The notes below the pieces were generated by a model that saw only the letters and a list, made by a program, of their open reading frames with translations, was not told the origin of the DNA and searched no databases. A stretch of DNA of 64,000 bases, taken from the NCBI GenBank assembly GCA_946807835.1, contig OX327700.1, forward strand, positions 22,046,001 through 22,110,000, given 5' to 3'. Within the stretch, counting starts at the first letter, position 1. Each line of letters begins with the position of its first letter. This stretch comes from Ailanthus altissimus (Eukaryota > Streptophyta > Magnoliopsida > Sapindales > Simaroubaceae). Shown one piece after another: positions 24,501 to 38,143 of this stretch. Made by a program: the position numbers and the translations under genes.

Positions 24501-25469
24501 ATATGCTCATGTAGTTGAAGAAGAATAAAATATACACTTCCAAAAACTTTGAGCAAATTATAGTTAAGTAGTGTTCTTTAAAGTTACTTATAAAAAGATT
24601 AGTTGTTTATAATTATAAAGGGGATACAATTGATGGTGAAGACAATAGTGAGTGTCACTTCCTCTTAAAGTATTTAGGACAAAAGGCAGAGAGAAGAAGA
24701 ACACAAACAATGTCTTCAATGTGTCTATATTTTCCTTAGCCTTCTCATTTTATTTGAATGTGCATAAATAAGAACATTGAAAAATAGTACTACGGTTATG
24801 TAAATTTTTTAAGAATTTAGAATCTCGTATTCCATGGCATTGTTAGTACGAAAATTTTAATAAGACAAGAGAATTGTGTTTTAACCATTTGAGTAAAGTC
24901 ACAATAAATTCTAAAAAATTCATATACTTGATTCATAAGAAATAGTCAGGTGTAACAAGAGCTGTTATCACCAAAAATCACAAAATACTTAGAACCTCAC
25001 ATGATACCAATATGAGAAGATCCCAAAAAATTATAATGAACAAAATTGAGGGAGCATAAGAAATATAATCATTGTGATTAAAATGAAAAATATGTTGTTT
25101 TACTAATGAACAAGATAAACAATCAATTTTATTATCTCCAACACTTTCTAAATGGCCATAAAAATCAAAGAACATATGTAACTATCATATTTATGATCCA
25201 ATTGCAAATTTCAAAGACTTAGAGATGGAAAAGATAAGGTAGAGGCAATAGACCATGACTTATTGAGCAAAGTTTAGATGAAGATATATGTAATGGAAGT
25301 AGAAGATTTATGACTTCATATAATTAACTTTAAGACCAATTCTGAGAATCTACTTAGTTTGTGGATCCTGCACGCAACAACCAAATGAAGTAAAAAGAAC
25401 TTTAAACTAAGTTCACATAATTAACTAACAAAAAAAAATTGGGTGAGTTTTGGAATGAGATAAGAATAT

Positions 25470-27779
25470 TGTTGGGATTTGTACTTACATGTCATCTCAT
25501 TATGTATAAATATTTAATGATAATATTTATACAATTATTATTTCTAATAAAATTGTTAATATTACTATTTATTAAATGGTAAGATACTTGTGATGTTTTA
25601 AACATTGTATGATTTAAAGGAGTTCAGATCTGGTTTAAAGGAGTTTAGATCAATACTAAGAGTTAGTGGTGCTAAGAGTTAGCAGGTTGTTAGAGTTAGA
25701 GCATTGTCTGAAATGGGACAAATACCTGAGATATATTAGTACTGACGTAGCTATAAAAAGTTGCAGATGGATCTAAGAAATGTCATTATGCAAGTATGTT
25801 CTCAAACACTATGTTTCTGATCTAATTTCATCGACACAGGTCTATTGGTGGAACCTATTAATATAGATTAGTGTATGTCTATATCTGAATGGTCCAAATG
25901 ATTAGTCTTAACAAACTATGAGCTTAGTGGAAGCTCGTGTAGAGATACAGGTATTCATTGAGGCCTAGATATTGAACAAACTCATAAGGACCTCAAATAA
26001 ACATCTTATAAAGCTGTCAATGGAAGGTCTTCCGAGTTGAGTAATATTTGTGGTCCTTTGATCTGAGCGCCACGATGGACTTATGAGTGATCCACCATAC
26101 TTTAGTTCTACACATGTCAGAAACCTTTCACGGTCTAACCACTGAGTGTCGCTGGGTATGGACCGATGCTTATGGAGTTTGGTGTGTGTAGATATAAGAT
26201 CCGTCAGCTCATATGAGTGGGTTGTATATCTTGATGCTCCGAGATTGTATTTTAAAAAGTCTTGTAGCCACAAGCATAAACCTTAAAAAATATATTTCGA
26301 AGGGATAAACAATATCACAAAAGTGTTTGTGGATATTGTTTAAGGAAATATAAATCTAGAGATAAGTTTATGGTTGAACAAATAAAGATTTGATGGTGAT
26401 GATTTATATCTCTATTCTTTAAGGATATAAATGATAGAGGGATTATACGAATATGCAATAACCTCAACTTGTATGGTTTAACACGCTGATTTGTAATATC
26501 TGTAAGGTGTTTGTAAGGCATCGTTCACAGACGTATGGAGGAGCTTCATATGACAAATCAGGTGTAGACCTAGAAAGTTTCACAATATGAAATGTACTCG
26601 TTGCGCACTAGGGTAGCGGACTGAATTGAATAATTTGATTTAGTAAATTTCAGCAAAATAGAATAATTATTTCAGAATCCCTCGGGATGTGCATTTGTCA
26701 AGACTTAATTGTTAAGTACATCACTTAATTAAGTAATATGAGTTATTAATCAATAGGATGTTGACAAGTAGCACAATTTGTCTATGATTTGATTTTACCT
26801 TAAATTTACCATTTTACATTGGTAATAAAAAATAAGTAAGGTAAAAGTAATTATTCAAATTTATCTTGAATAATTAAATTTTTATTATTAGATAATATTA
26901 AAATAAGTTAATCATGGCATTGTATTTTTTATACAAAGAGGAGCTTAAATGTTGGCCATTAATTTACCTAATATAATTAAAGTAATTATATTTGTTAAGT
27001 AAAAATTAATTTAAATAGTCATTAATCTAGTGCTTGATAAATTTTAATTGAGTGTAGGCCAACCATGATAATGGTGGAGCACTTATTTTTATTTAATCAA
27101 AATATTGAATAACAAAATAGAAAAAAAATTTAACACTTGTAAGGATTCATTCGGCCAAGGCATGTGAGAGAGGTAAGAGAGAATTTTAGTTTTGTTCTTT
27201 TCAAGTGTTGAAAATATAAAAAACTTTTTTTCATCTTCTTCTCTCATAAATGGCTCAAAATGAATAAAATAAAATAATGAAAGAGATATATATATTTTAG
27301 ACAAGAATTGTGCAAAAATGAATTATCCTATGAAAATTGTTTCCAACAAATATACAAGAGTTGTATACATGTATTTACCATTTCTATTTAGGAAATAAAT
27401 ATTAATATTCAAAGAGTTTGAATATATATTGCTGAAAATTCTACAACAAAACTACCATTCTAACTCTATAATCACACCAAATCGTTATGGATTAGAATTG
27501 TTCAACACTACACTTTATGGTGAGCTCTTTACTTGAATTGTTGGAAGACTTGAAAATTTTGTAAAACTACCTTTATTTAGTAAGTGTTATTTACATTTTA
27601 TTTTAAGTACCCAATTGTTCGTTATGTATAAAATATTATATAATAGTTATATATGAGCATATATGTAATATATGTATTTAATTTGTTGAATTATATGTAT
27701 TTTGTTAACATATTTTCGCTGCGTGTGGTAAAATTTTAAAATTACATATACATTCTTAAATTACACACTCGTTCCAACA
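25470..27779 (+). mobile_element. Complete solo LTR (2310 bp), copy 2 of the 2.3-kb family
   Basis: It starts TGTTGGGATTTG and ends GTTCCAACA, and it is collinear with the LTR at 1904-4211 to within 2 bp of length. Shared landmarks include 'gcattgtctgaaatgggaca', 'tcgctgggtatgg' and 'gaatgttggaagact'-type 3' sequence with 'tgtaaaactacctt'. Flanks are AATAT (25465-25469) and AATAG (27780-27784), a 4 of 5 target duplication. It is inserted in Copia element 2. No internal region is present. Confidence 0.85.
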
Positions 27780-28299
27780 AATAGAGCAAGAAAAGTGTAT
27801 ATTATAAACATTACCTATATGACTAACATTTATATATGAGACATCAATAGTTTGAATTTCTAGTAAGTAAGAATAGAAAAATATAGATGAAACAGATACT
27901 GGTATATGAAGTCATATGATTACAATAAGCTGAATGTAAGTACCGAGAATATATATCTAAATTATGGGATAAAGCAGTGATTGAAGAATTATCGAGTTAT
28001 TCGATGAAAAACAATTTAGGAATAGATGTAAAGTGATGAAAAGAAAATGGCATAGAAGAAGAATATATGAGATATAGTGATTAGTAGCAGCATAGGCAAT
28101 GAACTAAGGTTGCTTGTCGAGCTTAGCAAGACAATCTTTTAAGTAGTGGCCAGATCTAATTTTGCATAAATGCTTGCATTTTCGCCTGGACAATTCAGAA
28201 GATCATATCCGATTGATGTAATATTAGCACAAGTTGAATTTTCTCAACATTGTTTTAAAAATTGACTTTAAAGACTTGCTTTTGAGAATATGATGTTGG

Positions 28300-29331
28300 C
28301 CAATAAACTTTATAAAATTGCAATTTGATCTCTAAACTTTAAAAAATTATAATTTGATGTTGAAACTCATTAAATTTTAATATAACCTAAAGATTTTAAG
28401 AAATTTAATATAACCTTAAAAATTTAGAAAATTTTCATTAATTCAAAATTTTAAAGAACTAATAATTAACCCCAATACTTTTTAAATTATTTGCAAAAAG
28501 TCCCTTTTGAAACATTTTTTAGTATATCGGACAAAGGGGCAATTTAGGTGAACAAATTAGATCAAGAGGAGTCATTTGGTGGCAGCACGGAAACCAGACG
28601 AGCCAGTGAACAATGAAGATATGTACCGGTCAGATGGTGATGAGATAGCAAGCTTTGGGTAGCGCATAAGAATTGATCATACCTCTAATTGATGTGATTC
28701 GAAAAGCATTGGATTTGCCAGAGATTTTAAACAGCTTAATGGCAGCAGTGTCATTCATAAATTGTCGGAGAGATAGGTAATAAATCAGTTGTCCAGTGAG
28801 TTTTCAACGAGATTTCGATGACTTGCACAACTTGTCTTTTGAGACTACTAACGAATTCCAACAAGAATCCAACGAACTTCCTACAAGACTTGCGTGGACT
28901 TTCAAGAAGACAGAGATATTAAAAGGATCAGTTTTAAACCATGTAATAAAGGTAAAATATTTATATTTCACAATATTATTTATAATACAAAATGAGCTTA
29001 ATATAGGCTGAAGTCTGAGTCTAAAAAAGAGATAAAATATATTGTAATAATGTACAATATATATATATAAGAAAATTGAGATAAAAGTAGGAAAATAAAT
29101 CTACCATAAATTGTTATGGATTAACAATTAATTGTTAGCATAAAGCTTTCTCGTTCAACAATATTAAACCCAAGATTTGACATTTTCATCCATAACACAT
29201 GAATTTTCAAGTTTAAGATGCATACTTAAGTTGGAAGCCATCAAAAATTACATTTGATCAACAAGAAATTTGGAGGCTTTAATTTTGGTTTTCCTGCAAA
29301 TATGGGTCGGAAGAGAGGAATTATTACTTAA
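28300..29331. other. Unassigned AT-rich DNA with a dispersed repeat
   Basis: Positions about 29120-29320 are clearly related to 45030-45220 (shared 'gatcaacaagaaattt' and surrounding sequence). No gene is supported. The open frame at 28796-29011 has no family features. Confidence 0.4.
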
Positions 29332-30590
29332 TGCGATAATTTTATATCTTATAATTGAGTGTAAGTATATATTATCATATACAAGTAATAAATGGATAAA
29401 AGAGTCGGATGTCGAACCCACATGAATAATATCTTCTTTTTAATCAAGTATTAAAATTATATTTTTCTAGTAATTATTTAAAAAAATAAAAATTTAAAAA
29501 TAAATTTAAAAAATACAAAAATAATGACACAATGTAAAGAGATTAGAAGATAGCAATATAAAGAAAACCTAAAGTTAATGCTATTCCTCAATATGCTTTT
29601 TAATAAATAATATTTAACTTCCTTAGTTCTTATTATTAATTAAGATACTAATATATTCACAAGCCTCTCCAATGGTCATGCAAATATACTTTAATTTACC
29701 AAATATCTATATTCTTATAGTACTTACAATAAATTAAGATTCATTAAAATTAAGTCTTATTGATTATACATGCTAATTAGGTATATTCCTATCCTAATTT
29801 GAAACTTGCATATGCAACATTGAATGTTACTCTACAATCATGCATCAAATTACCTAGGTCTAAATATAATGATTCGTCTTTTGAGTTTATTAAAATATTA
29901 CCAATTCATTCACCATATATTGACTAGATATATTGAAGTATTAAAAACAAGTAAATTAAATAACAAAGAACTAAGTTTATTAAATATTAAAAAGATTGGC
30001 AATTAAGTGCACATATTGAGTTCAAGTATTAACCCTAAAAAGAAAATTTAGTTCATGATTATAAGAAAACAGTGGTAAAAATAATAAGAAAACGTGATAC
30101 AATTAATAGCAAACCGATATAGACGTCGAATTGCTCTTGATTGTGTTGCCTAATAAACTCTTGATACTGAAAAACGCCTTGAATCTCTCTCTATAGCTGC
30201 TTCAATTAAGCTTCAATTGCTCTCTAAGACTTGTATTGTGTGTTCTTGATGTTCTTGGATGCTCTCTAAAGGCTGGAGACAAGTGGCCTTTTATAGGGAT
30301 TAATACAAGCTTTAAATCTCCAATTCTTATCAGGTTGGGAATCGCGCTATGGCTAAGGCGCTATGATGCTGTCATTGGGACGCTACGTGTAAAAGACCGT
30401 ATCGCTGGAGCGGTGAAGGTCTGGCACTAGAGCACTGGGCTGTTGCTGGCGCAGTAGTTGGTTAGTGCTGGGGCGGTGGACTGAGACTTAAACAAGTCTT
30501 TTTTTCATTTTTTATTTTAATCATTGTTCCAGCAGACGAAAATCCTTGTGGCGCTGGGGTGACATACATATTTTGAAAAGTTTACATATT
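29332..30590 (-). mobile_element. LTR of the second family, minus orientation
   Basis: The left edge (plus sense 'tgcgataattttatatct', then 'gtcggatgtcgaacccac') matches the reverse complement of the 3' ends of the LTRs at 7290-8840 and 57278-58550. A candidate TATA box in minus sense (CTATAAAAGG, 30289-30298) is preceded by an array of words such as GGCGCTATG, CGCTGGAGCGG and GCTGGGGCGGTGG (30330-30560). The outer (30590) boundary is approximate and no target duplication was found. Confidence 0.5.
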
Positions 30591-31099
30591 CCAATAACAC
30601 AAAGTCCATATCCAAATTAATCTATATGTGACTTTATCAAAAGATGTTGAATTTGAGTATAACACCCAGATATAATATTGTTCAAAATATGTTTATACGC
30701 ATCAAGCTACATGGACATTGATAGAATGCTCTACATATAATAAAATATCTATAAACATGTGATATAATAATAGTATATAAATGTAATATGAAAATAACAT
30801 GACAAAGTGATCAACATGTTCACTTTTATAAAGTCCATGCATCTTACCATTATGAGACCAAAATAAATTGTCTCTAAAATGCTCTGCTTCCTTACAACTA
30901 CAATGAGGTTAAATCAACAAGGAAGCACACTGAAACTGAACATAATATATCATATCACAATATCCTCACAACACAATGTCATATCCATAAAATGCACGCA
31001 TAATAACATATATGGCAAATAATCAACATATTGTGCATACAAAATCACAAAGGTATGAACAATCATACAAATTCATTATAGTTGCAACTGATCTATACT
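30591..31099. other. AT-rich flank, probably 3' part of Copia element 1
   Basis: It lies just beyond the pol end of the minus-strand Copia element. No coding sequence or boundary can be defined. It may be the remains of that element's 3' untranslated region or LTR. Confidence 0.3.
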
Positions 31100-34000
31100 A
31101 TCCATGGCTCTCACTATCTCAATACTCTATTAATCTCATATGAGTCATATGTTCAATAAAAGCTTTGGGAGCTAGGCCTTTAGTTAGTGGATCGGCTAAT
31201 ATAAGCTTTGTAAAAATATAATTAATAATAACAAAGTATTAAGCAACTTTCTCTTTCACAAACAAAAATTTAATATCAATATGTTTATAGTGTAAGGAAC
31301 TCATAGCGTTACAAGAGAAATAAACTACTACAAAATTATCATAAGAAATCTTCAACGACTTCAGTATAGAAAACACAAAATTTAGCCCTAACCAAAAGTT
31401 TTACGGCCAAATAACATAACATTTAGCTTCATAACATGTCATATACTTTGCCTCTATAGTTGAAGAAGCTGTAAGTGTCTACTTGACACTTTTTTTCGAA
31501 AAATAGCTCCTCCAACTATCATAAAGATATTACCAAAAATGAATTTTCTATCATCTATACATCCACATAATTAACATCTAAATATCTAACTAAGTTAAGA
31601 ATATTGGATTACCGATATGTCAACATAAAAACTTTGGTGCCCTGTAGATATCTAAGTAAATTTTTTACGACTTTCTAGTGACTGATACCAGAATTGTTCA
31701 ATTATCTCTTAAGTACATCGTAGCATAAGCTATGTCAAGATGTGTATAAACTTAAATATACATCAAACTACCCACGGCTGATACATACAGTATTGTTTGC
31801 ATATGAGTTCTATCATTATCACTCTATGGACAGTAAGATCTTGACAAAATGTCACCTTTCACAATTTGTGCTTTTTGAGGAGTACAAGACTACATATTAA
31901 ACCTGTTGAAAATGTGGTCAATATAAATTTGTTAAGATAATCTAAGAACACCTCTAAATTTGTCATGAAGAATCTCAATCCCTAAAACATAATAGGCCTC
32001 TCTCAGATCCTTCATATAAAATAACAAGATAACATGTGTTTTCTCTCAAGTAAATGATTAGTGTCATTAGTTACAAGTAATATATTATCTATATAAAGGA
32101 TCATAAAAACATAAATGCTCTCATTGATCCTTATATATATACATTGATCAGCAACTTTCTCCTAGAAACTACAAGAGGTAATTATCTCATTAAATTTTAA
32201 ATACCATTTTTTTATGCCTATTTAAGCTCATAAATAGACTTCTTAAGCTTGTATACCATATTTTCATTGTTAGATTTAAAAAATCCATCAGGTTGCATTA
32301 TATATAGTCTTTAATCAAACTTTTATTAAGGAAATCTGTCTTAACTAATGTAACGCTAAATCACAATAAGCTACTAATGCCATAATAATCTTAAATGAGT
32401 CCTTAGTAGAAACGGGCGAGAAGATTCTTTATAGTCAACACCTTCTATCTGACTAAAGCCATTGACCATAAGTCTGACCTTATACCTTTCTACCTGATCC
32501 CCTAACATCTTTCTTGATTTTGAAAACCTATTTGTAACCAATTAGATTACATCTAGCTGCCAATTCAATCAAATCCCAAACGTCGTTATGACACATAGAT
32601 GACATCTCATCATGCATAGCATGTACCCAAGATGAGGATTTATGATTACTGATTACCTCCTGAAATGTAACAGGATCTGAGAACATACCAATATCAAACT
32701 AATGTTCCTGTAAATAAACAATACAATCATAAAAAATTACTAGTCTTTTGATCCTATCAAATCTTCATAATGGCATACCATCAGTATTATCCTCTACAGT
32801 TATGTCCTCTGAATCACGATAAAACTTTAATTAAGGAAGAACAATATCATGATTAACATGTGATAATCTCATTATAGGAGCTAAAAATAATGGGATAGAC
32901 AAAATCACAATATCTTCTCTCAAGATAATATAATGAGACTCAAAACTCCTACTGTCATAGTCATCTTCTAAATAAATAGCATGATCAAACTTAATGATTG
33001 TAGTAGTATGTGAAGGATAATAGAACTTAGAACCCTTTAAGCCTATATAATGGCTAATAAAATGACCACTAATAGTTTTCGAATCAAGTTTCCTTAATTA
33101 AAATCATAAGGTCTTACTTCTACTTCATAACCCTAAGTATAAAAAAGGCAAAAGTTAGGCTTCTTGCCTGGCTATAATTCATAAGGAGTTTTGCGCACTA
33201 ATTTACTAGATACTTGGTTTAGAATGTAAGTTGCAGTCCTCAAAGCTTTACCCCACAAAAAAAATCAGGTAAAGTAGAGTTACTAAGCATACACTGCACC
33301 ATATCCAATAGAGTATGATTCCTACAAACTCATTCTATTCAGTTGTCTCGGGCAAAATATATTGAGCTATTATACTACATTTCTACATAAATCTAGCAAA
33401 AGGTCTAAGACTACGATCAGTTTTATCATATCGCCTATAACACTCACTACTTCTATCAGATCTTACTACCTTAGTCTTATTCCCTTTCTAAAGCTCTACT
33501 ATAGCCTTAAAAGCTTTACAGGCTTTTAAGAAATTAAATTTTTCAATAAGAAGCTTAATATGACCATAACGAGAAAATTCATCTATAAAGGTGATAAAGT
33601 ATCTATAATCCCCTATAGCAACAGAAGTAAATAGCTCACAAATATCAATATGTAGTAACTCCAAAACCTCTTAACTTATGCTAGCTTTATCTCTTTAGGT
33701 TTTAGTATTGAGCTTTCCTTTGACACAATCAATATAGGTGCCAAAGTCAAAGAAGTCCCAGTTATAGAGAATACCATATGTAATGAACATTTGCATCATC
33801 TGTCTCAAAATGTGACCTAAACGTTTATGGCACAATATAGAGGAATTCTCATTTAACCTACCACATTTAGAGTCAACAACATTCATAACATGAGCATTAG
33901 CAAAAGATTGACCCGCATCAAGAGATAAATCAATCATGTATAAGTCATCATATAGAGTGTTATAACCAATAAGTGTAGAATGGTAAAAACAAATATACTT

Positions 34001-36358
34001 TTCTGATACAAAATGAAAAGCATAGCCACATTTATCCAAAATAGATATAGATATCAAGTTTCTCTTAATGGATGGAATATAAGTTGTATCTGATAAATCA
34101 ATAAAGTGGCCAGATGTTACATCTAGTCTAATAACTCTTATGTGTTCAACTCTAGCTTTCACTCTATTGTTAATGTTCACAATTAGCTCCCCTTTATTGG
34201 GTTCCCTACTGCTTCTGAATTCTTATAAGGAATCATAATATTCATAGTTGTACCAATATCTAACCACTAAGTGTTAGAGGGAATTGTTAGTGCCGATTAA
34301 AATACAGTGTATTCATGTGGGTTTTATGTTCATAAACAATATATATGCATCACATACATACATATATGCATCAAATACGCAGCATAAGTCTTAAAATCAT
34401 CATATGAACACATTCTATGCATTTAATCAAAATTAAAACTGAATTGAGAAATCTCACCTAATAAGCCTTTGGACTAATTTTTTAGGAATCTGTTCGAAGT
34501 GATGTCCGTTGGTAGTTCTAATGATCAACACGATAGGATTGATCGACTAGACAGCAGCTTGAATCCAATAACTTTTGTTTAACTCCTTAAACCCTAGATT
34601 AACAATTAATCAAAGCTCAACTCTTATGTTTTTTGAACAAATACAAAGGTATTGATATTTTTCTTCTAATTCAACATTTGAACAAGAAAAATTATCTTAT
34701 CACTTATTTGTATTATGCTTGGTCATTAGAAGAAATGAAGGAGATGTTTTTTGTTCTTTGTTTCCTTTGGTTTTAACTCTTAAAACTAAAAATAAATGAA
34801 TTTCTCTCTCACACCTTTTTACACACATAGCCGGCCATACACATATGTATTATATATGTGATAATTTGCTTTTGATTATAATAATATTTGTTTCATTAAC
34901 CTTAATTAGGTTTTAAACAAATTAAAGTTAAAACTAACCCTAAGTTAGTTAGCCATACTTGGCCGCCAAGTTTTCTTTAATTAGATATTTATTTTAACTA
35001 AACCATGGTTAACTTTTAACTCTAGTTTAGTTAACTAAATATCTTAATTTAACTTAACTATTTGGTTAACTTTTAACCAAAGTTAGGTTAATTATTAACC
35101 ATAGTTAAATTAACTATTCATTTAGTAATTAAATAAATAGATATTTTATTTATTTAATAATTAAATAATATTATCCTTAAGTCCTTATTTAACCCAGCGT
35201 GGATCCTACCAAACCCAACACTTGAGTTAAATCATCTGAATGCTCACTATGCACCACATGTCTCATTTAATTAGTCAACAATAATTATTAACAAACTAAT
35301 AGACCTAACACTTAAGCATGAACACACACACATCTCGAGGGTTTCTAAAATAAATATTTTGCTTTGTTAGATTTTACTGGATTGAACTATTCAATCTAGT
35401 ACGCTGCCCTAGTGCATAGCGAGTACACTTCATATTGCAATACTCCTTAGGTCAACGCCCGATTCATCAAATAGAAGTATTCTATGAGTTCCTCATGCAC
35501 ACGTCATGAATATTACAAATCAGCGCATAAGACCATACAAGTTGAGGTCAAAACGCATACATATAATCACCCTGGATGAGTGGGGATATAAGATCAGCAT
35601 CATCAAATCCCCATGTGCTCATCCAATCTTGTCTCCAGATTCGTATCTTGATAAACAATATAAACAAACTCTTTTGTTATATTGTTCAACCCTGTAGGAA
35701 ACTCTCTTTCCATCTTTATTGCTCACAGCCGTAAGACTTTCTGAAAGACAATCTCAAAGCATCGGATATACAACCCACCTATGTGAGCTAACGAATCCTC
35801 TATCTAAGCACATCGAACTCCATGAGTATCATATCACACCCAGCGATACGTAGCGGTTAGACCATGAAAGGTCTCTGATATCTGTGGAACTAAAGTATGG
35901 TGGATCACCCACAAGTCCACCATGGCTCTCAGGTCAAAAGACCACATATACTACTTAACTCCAAAGAACTTACCATTGACGATTTCATAAGATATTTATT
36001 GGACTTCTAGTGAGCCTATCTAGTATTTAGTCCTAACTGAATAACCAGTATGTCTATATGAGCTCTAAGCTCATGGTCATCTAAGAATAAACATCTATAC
36101 TATACAAATATAAACATATACTTATCTATATAAAAATGATTCACCATTAGACCTGCATTGGTAAAAATAGATTAGGAACATAGTATTTGAGAATACACTT
36201 ACACAATGACATTTTTTATTTCCTATTGCAACTATTTACAACTATATCATTGCTAGTGTATCCTCAGGTCATTGTTACATCATAAACAATGTTCTAACTC
36301 CTTAGATCTTGCTAATACTTATAACCTGCTAACTATTAACAATGCTAACTGTTAGTAA

Positions 36359-37775
36359 TGACCACTTAAAATTACATATTTTATAAGGGTTTTATATCAT
36401 TATTTTGTATTACTAGTGTCTTTAACCTATCTAACTTAAGTATGTTTACAATATTGTACCTAATTAGCTTTTAATTATTTTGTGGTAGGTACGGTAAAAT
36501 AGGCATAACTTTCTACCTAGGAATTCAATTGAAGTGATTCTTAATCCTGTGAATAGCTGACTCAATGGGCTAATATATTGTATTCACAAAAAATTCAAAA
36601 TTTAAGCGTTTAGAAGGTAAAAATGGCCTAAAACAGAATTGATCTGTAATGCAGGCTTAATCCGAACAGTCATTAGTATTTGGTTCATAACTATAGAAAT
36701 AAATATCTAATATGTATAAGACAACTTAATTTGGAAATATAAGAGACTTATCTATAACTTTGATGTTTTGAGTGACAGTTAATTCGGACTACATTAATTC
36801 TAAATTGGATAAGCAAGTGGGTGCATTAATGATAATCAATATAAATTATTTGCCACCATTCTTGACTTTTATCGTCCATGTGGTTCCCTCTACATTTGTC
36901 TCGATTTGTCCATATTTTTCTATAAATATATAGCATGTTTATGCCCAAAATGTGTAATTAGAGAACTAAATTTTAGTTCAAAATATTTGTCTTTTGTATT
37001 ATCTCTTTGTAATATTATTTCTCTTGTTTATTATTATAAAATCATGTTATCTCTTCTTCCATTTCTTTTTTTTCTTTAATTTTATTATATTCAAGTAAAT
37101 TTCTTTATACTAAGGTGAAAGAGTGAAACTCTTGGCAAGGTAATACTTAACTCTTATTCATGACTTTAATGTTTTATTCTTAAATTATGCAAATTTATAT
37201 ATGATGTATTTATTTTATTTGTAATATTAATATCCTTTCTTCTAAGTGGTGTATCTTGATTTATTATTGACAAACTTTATACTTGGCACAATAAATTCTT
37301 GAAACTATTTACAAGATTTAGCGTATATACCCTTTCTTGTAAAGTGGAAATCTTAATTTATTGTAGACAAATATAAATATTGGCATAATAAATACTTGAA
37401 CCCATTTATAAGATTTTATGTCTAATAATTGAAAGAAATAAATACTAATAATATATAAATGATGATGAACTTTAATTGTTATATTTTTCAGTTGGAACCC
37501 CTTTTGTGTGAGGATTCCAATTGAGTTATAAAAAAAGTTAAATATATTCTTACTTCTTATGCTAACAGTAGATCCCATTAACTTTAGCTTTTATTTGAAT
37601 TGATTAATTGAATTAATATTTGCAAACATCTTATACTATATTAATTGTCTTTAAAGATATTATAATTTGTAATTTTAATTTTACTTCCCTGTGGATCTAC
37701 CCTGTTCTCACTGGATTATTTATTACTTCGACAATCCTGCACTTGGGAATAAACTTATATATTTTGGATGTGTCA
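36359..37775 (+). repeat. Left LTR of the Athila-like element
   Basis: 1417 bp. Its portion 36680-37775 aligns with 41849-42936. It ends in 'gtgtca' directly before the primer-binding region, as does the right copy before host DNA. Confidence 0.75.
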
Positions 37776-37800
37776 AGTTTTTGGCGCCGTTGCCAGCTAA
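37776..37800 (+). other. Primer-binding region of the Athila-like element
   Basis: 'tttttggcgccgttgcc' directly follows the LTR and is the characteristic sequence at this position in Athila-type plant Gypsy elements. Confidence 0.7.
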
Positions 37801-38143
37801 GTAAAATTAACATTTTGTTTTGTTGTTGTTTGTTTGTTTATTTTATTTTTATGGAAGGTTAAGCCTCATAACGTGCTTTACTTTATTTATTATTCGCTTT
37901 TTATTTTTGCTTTTTATTTTCATAGAAGGCTAAGTCTCCTACTCTTTATTTGTTAACTTTTTATTATATAATCTAATATTAACTAATCTAATATTACTAA
38001 TCTAACTTCTAATTATTTATCTTTATTTTATTTTAATTTTAATTTTGCCTATTTTATTTACCTGTGTTTAATATTTTTTTTCTCTTATTTGTAATATTTA
38101 TTGTTATTGTATTTTATTTTATTTCTTTGTATGAGTGGTTGGT

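Larger units (their letters stand above)
22800..28290 (-). pseudogene. Decayed Copia retrotransposon (element 2), split by a solo LTR
   Basis: The minus strand reads gag to pol from high to low coordinates. A gag zinc-knuckle remnant (CKHLCKIRSGHYLKDC) lies near 28110-28185. A GAG-pre/protease-flank remnant lies at 25320-25440. An integrase region with CLSCSLVKQHIFHFN at about 25070-25130 extends to about 24650. Reverse transcriptase pieces follow at 23620-23000 (KRHKVRLVTKGFT, then GVKNSFLN). The RT catalytic box reads YIDV where the family has Y-V-D-D. Many stops and frameshifts are present. A complete 2.3-kb LTR (25470-27779) separates the zinc-knuckle region from the pre-integrase part, and an LTR-like piece (about 24060-24500) separates integrase from RT. 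No functional copy remains. Confidence 0.75.
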
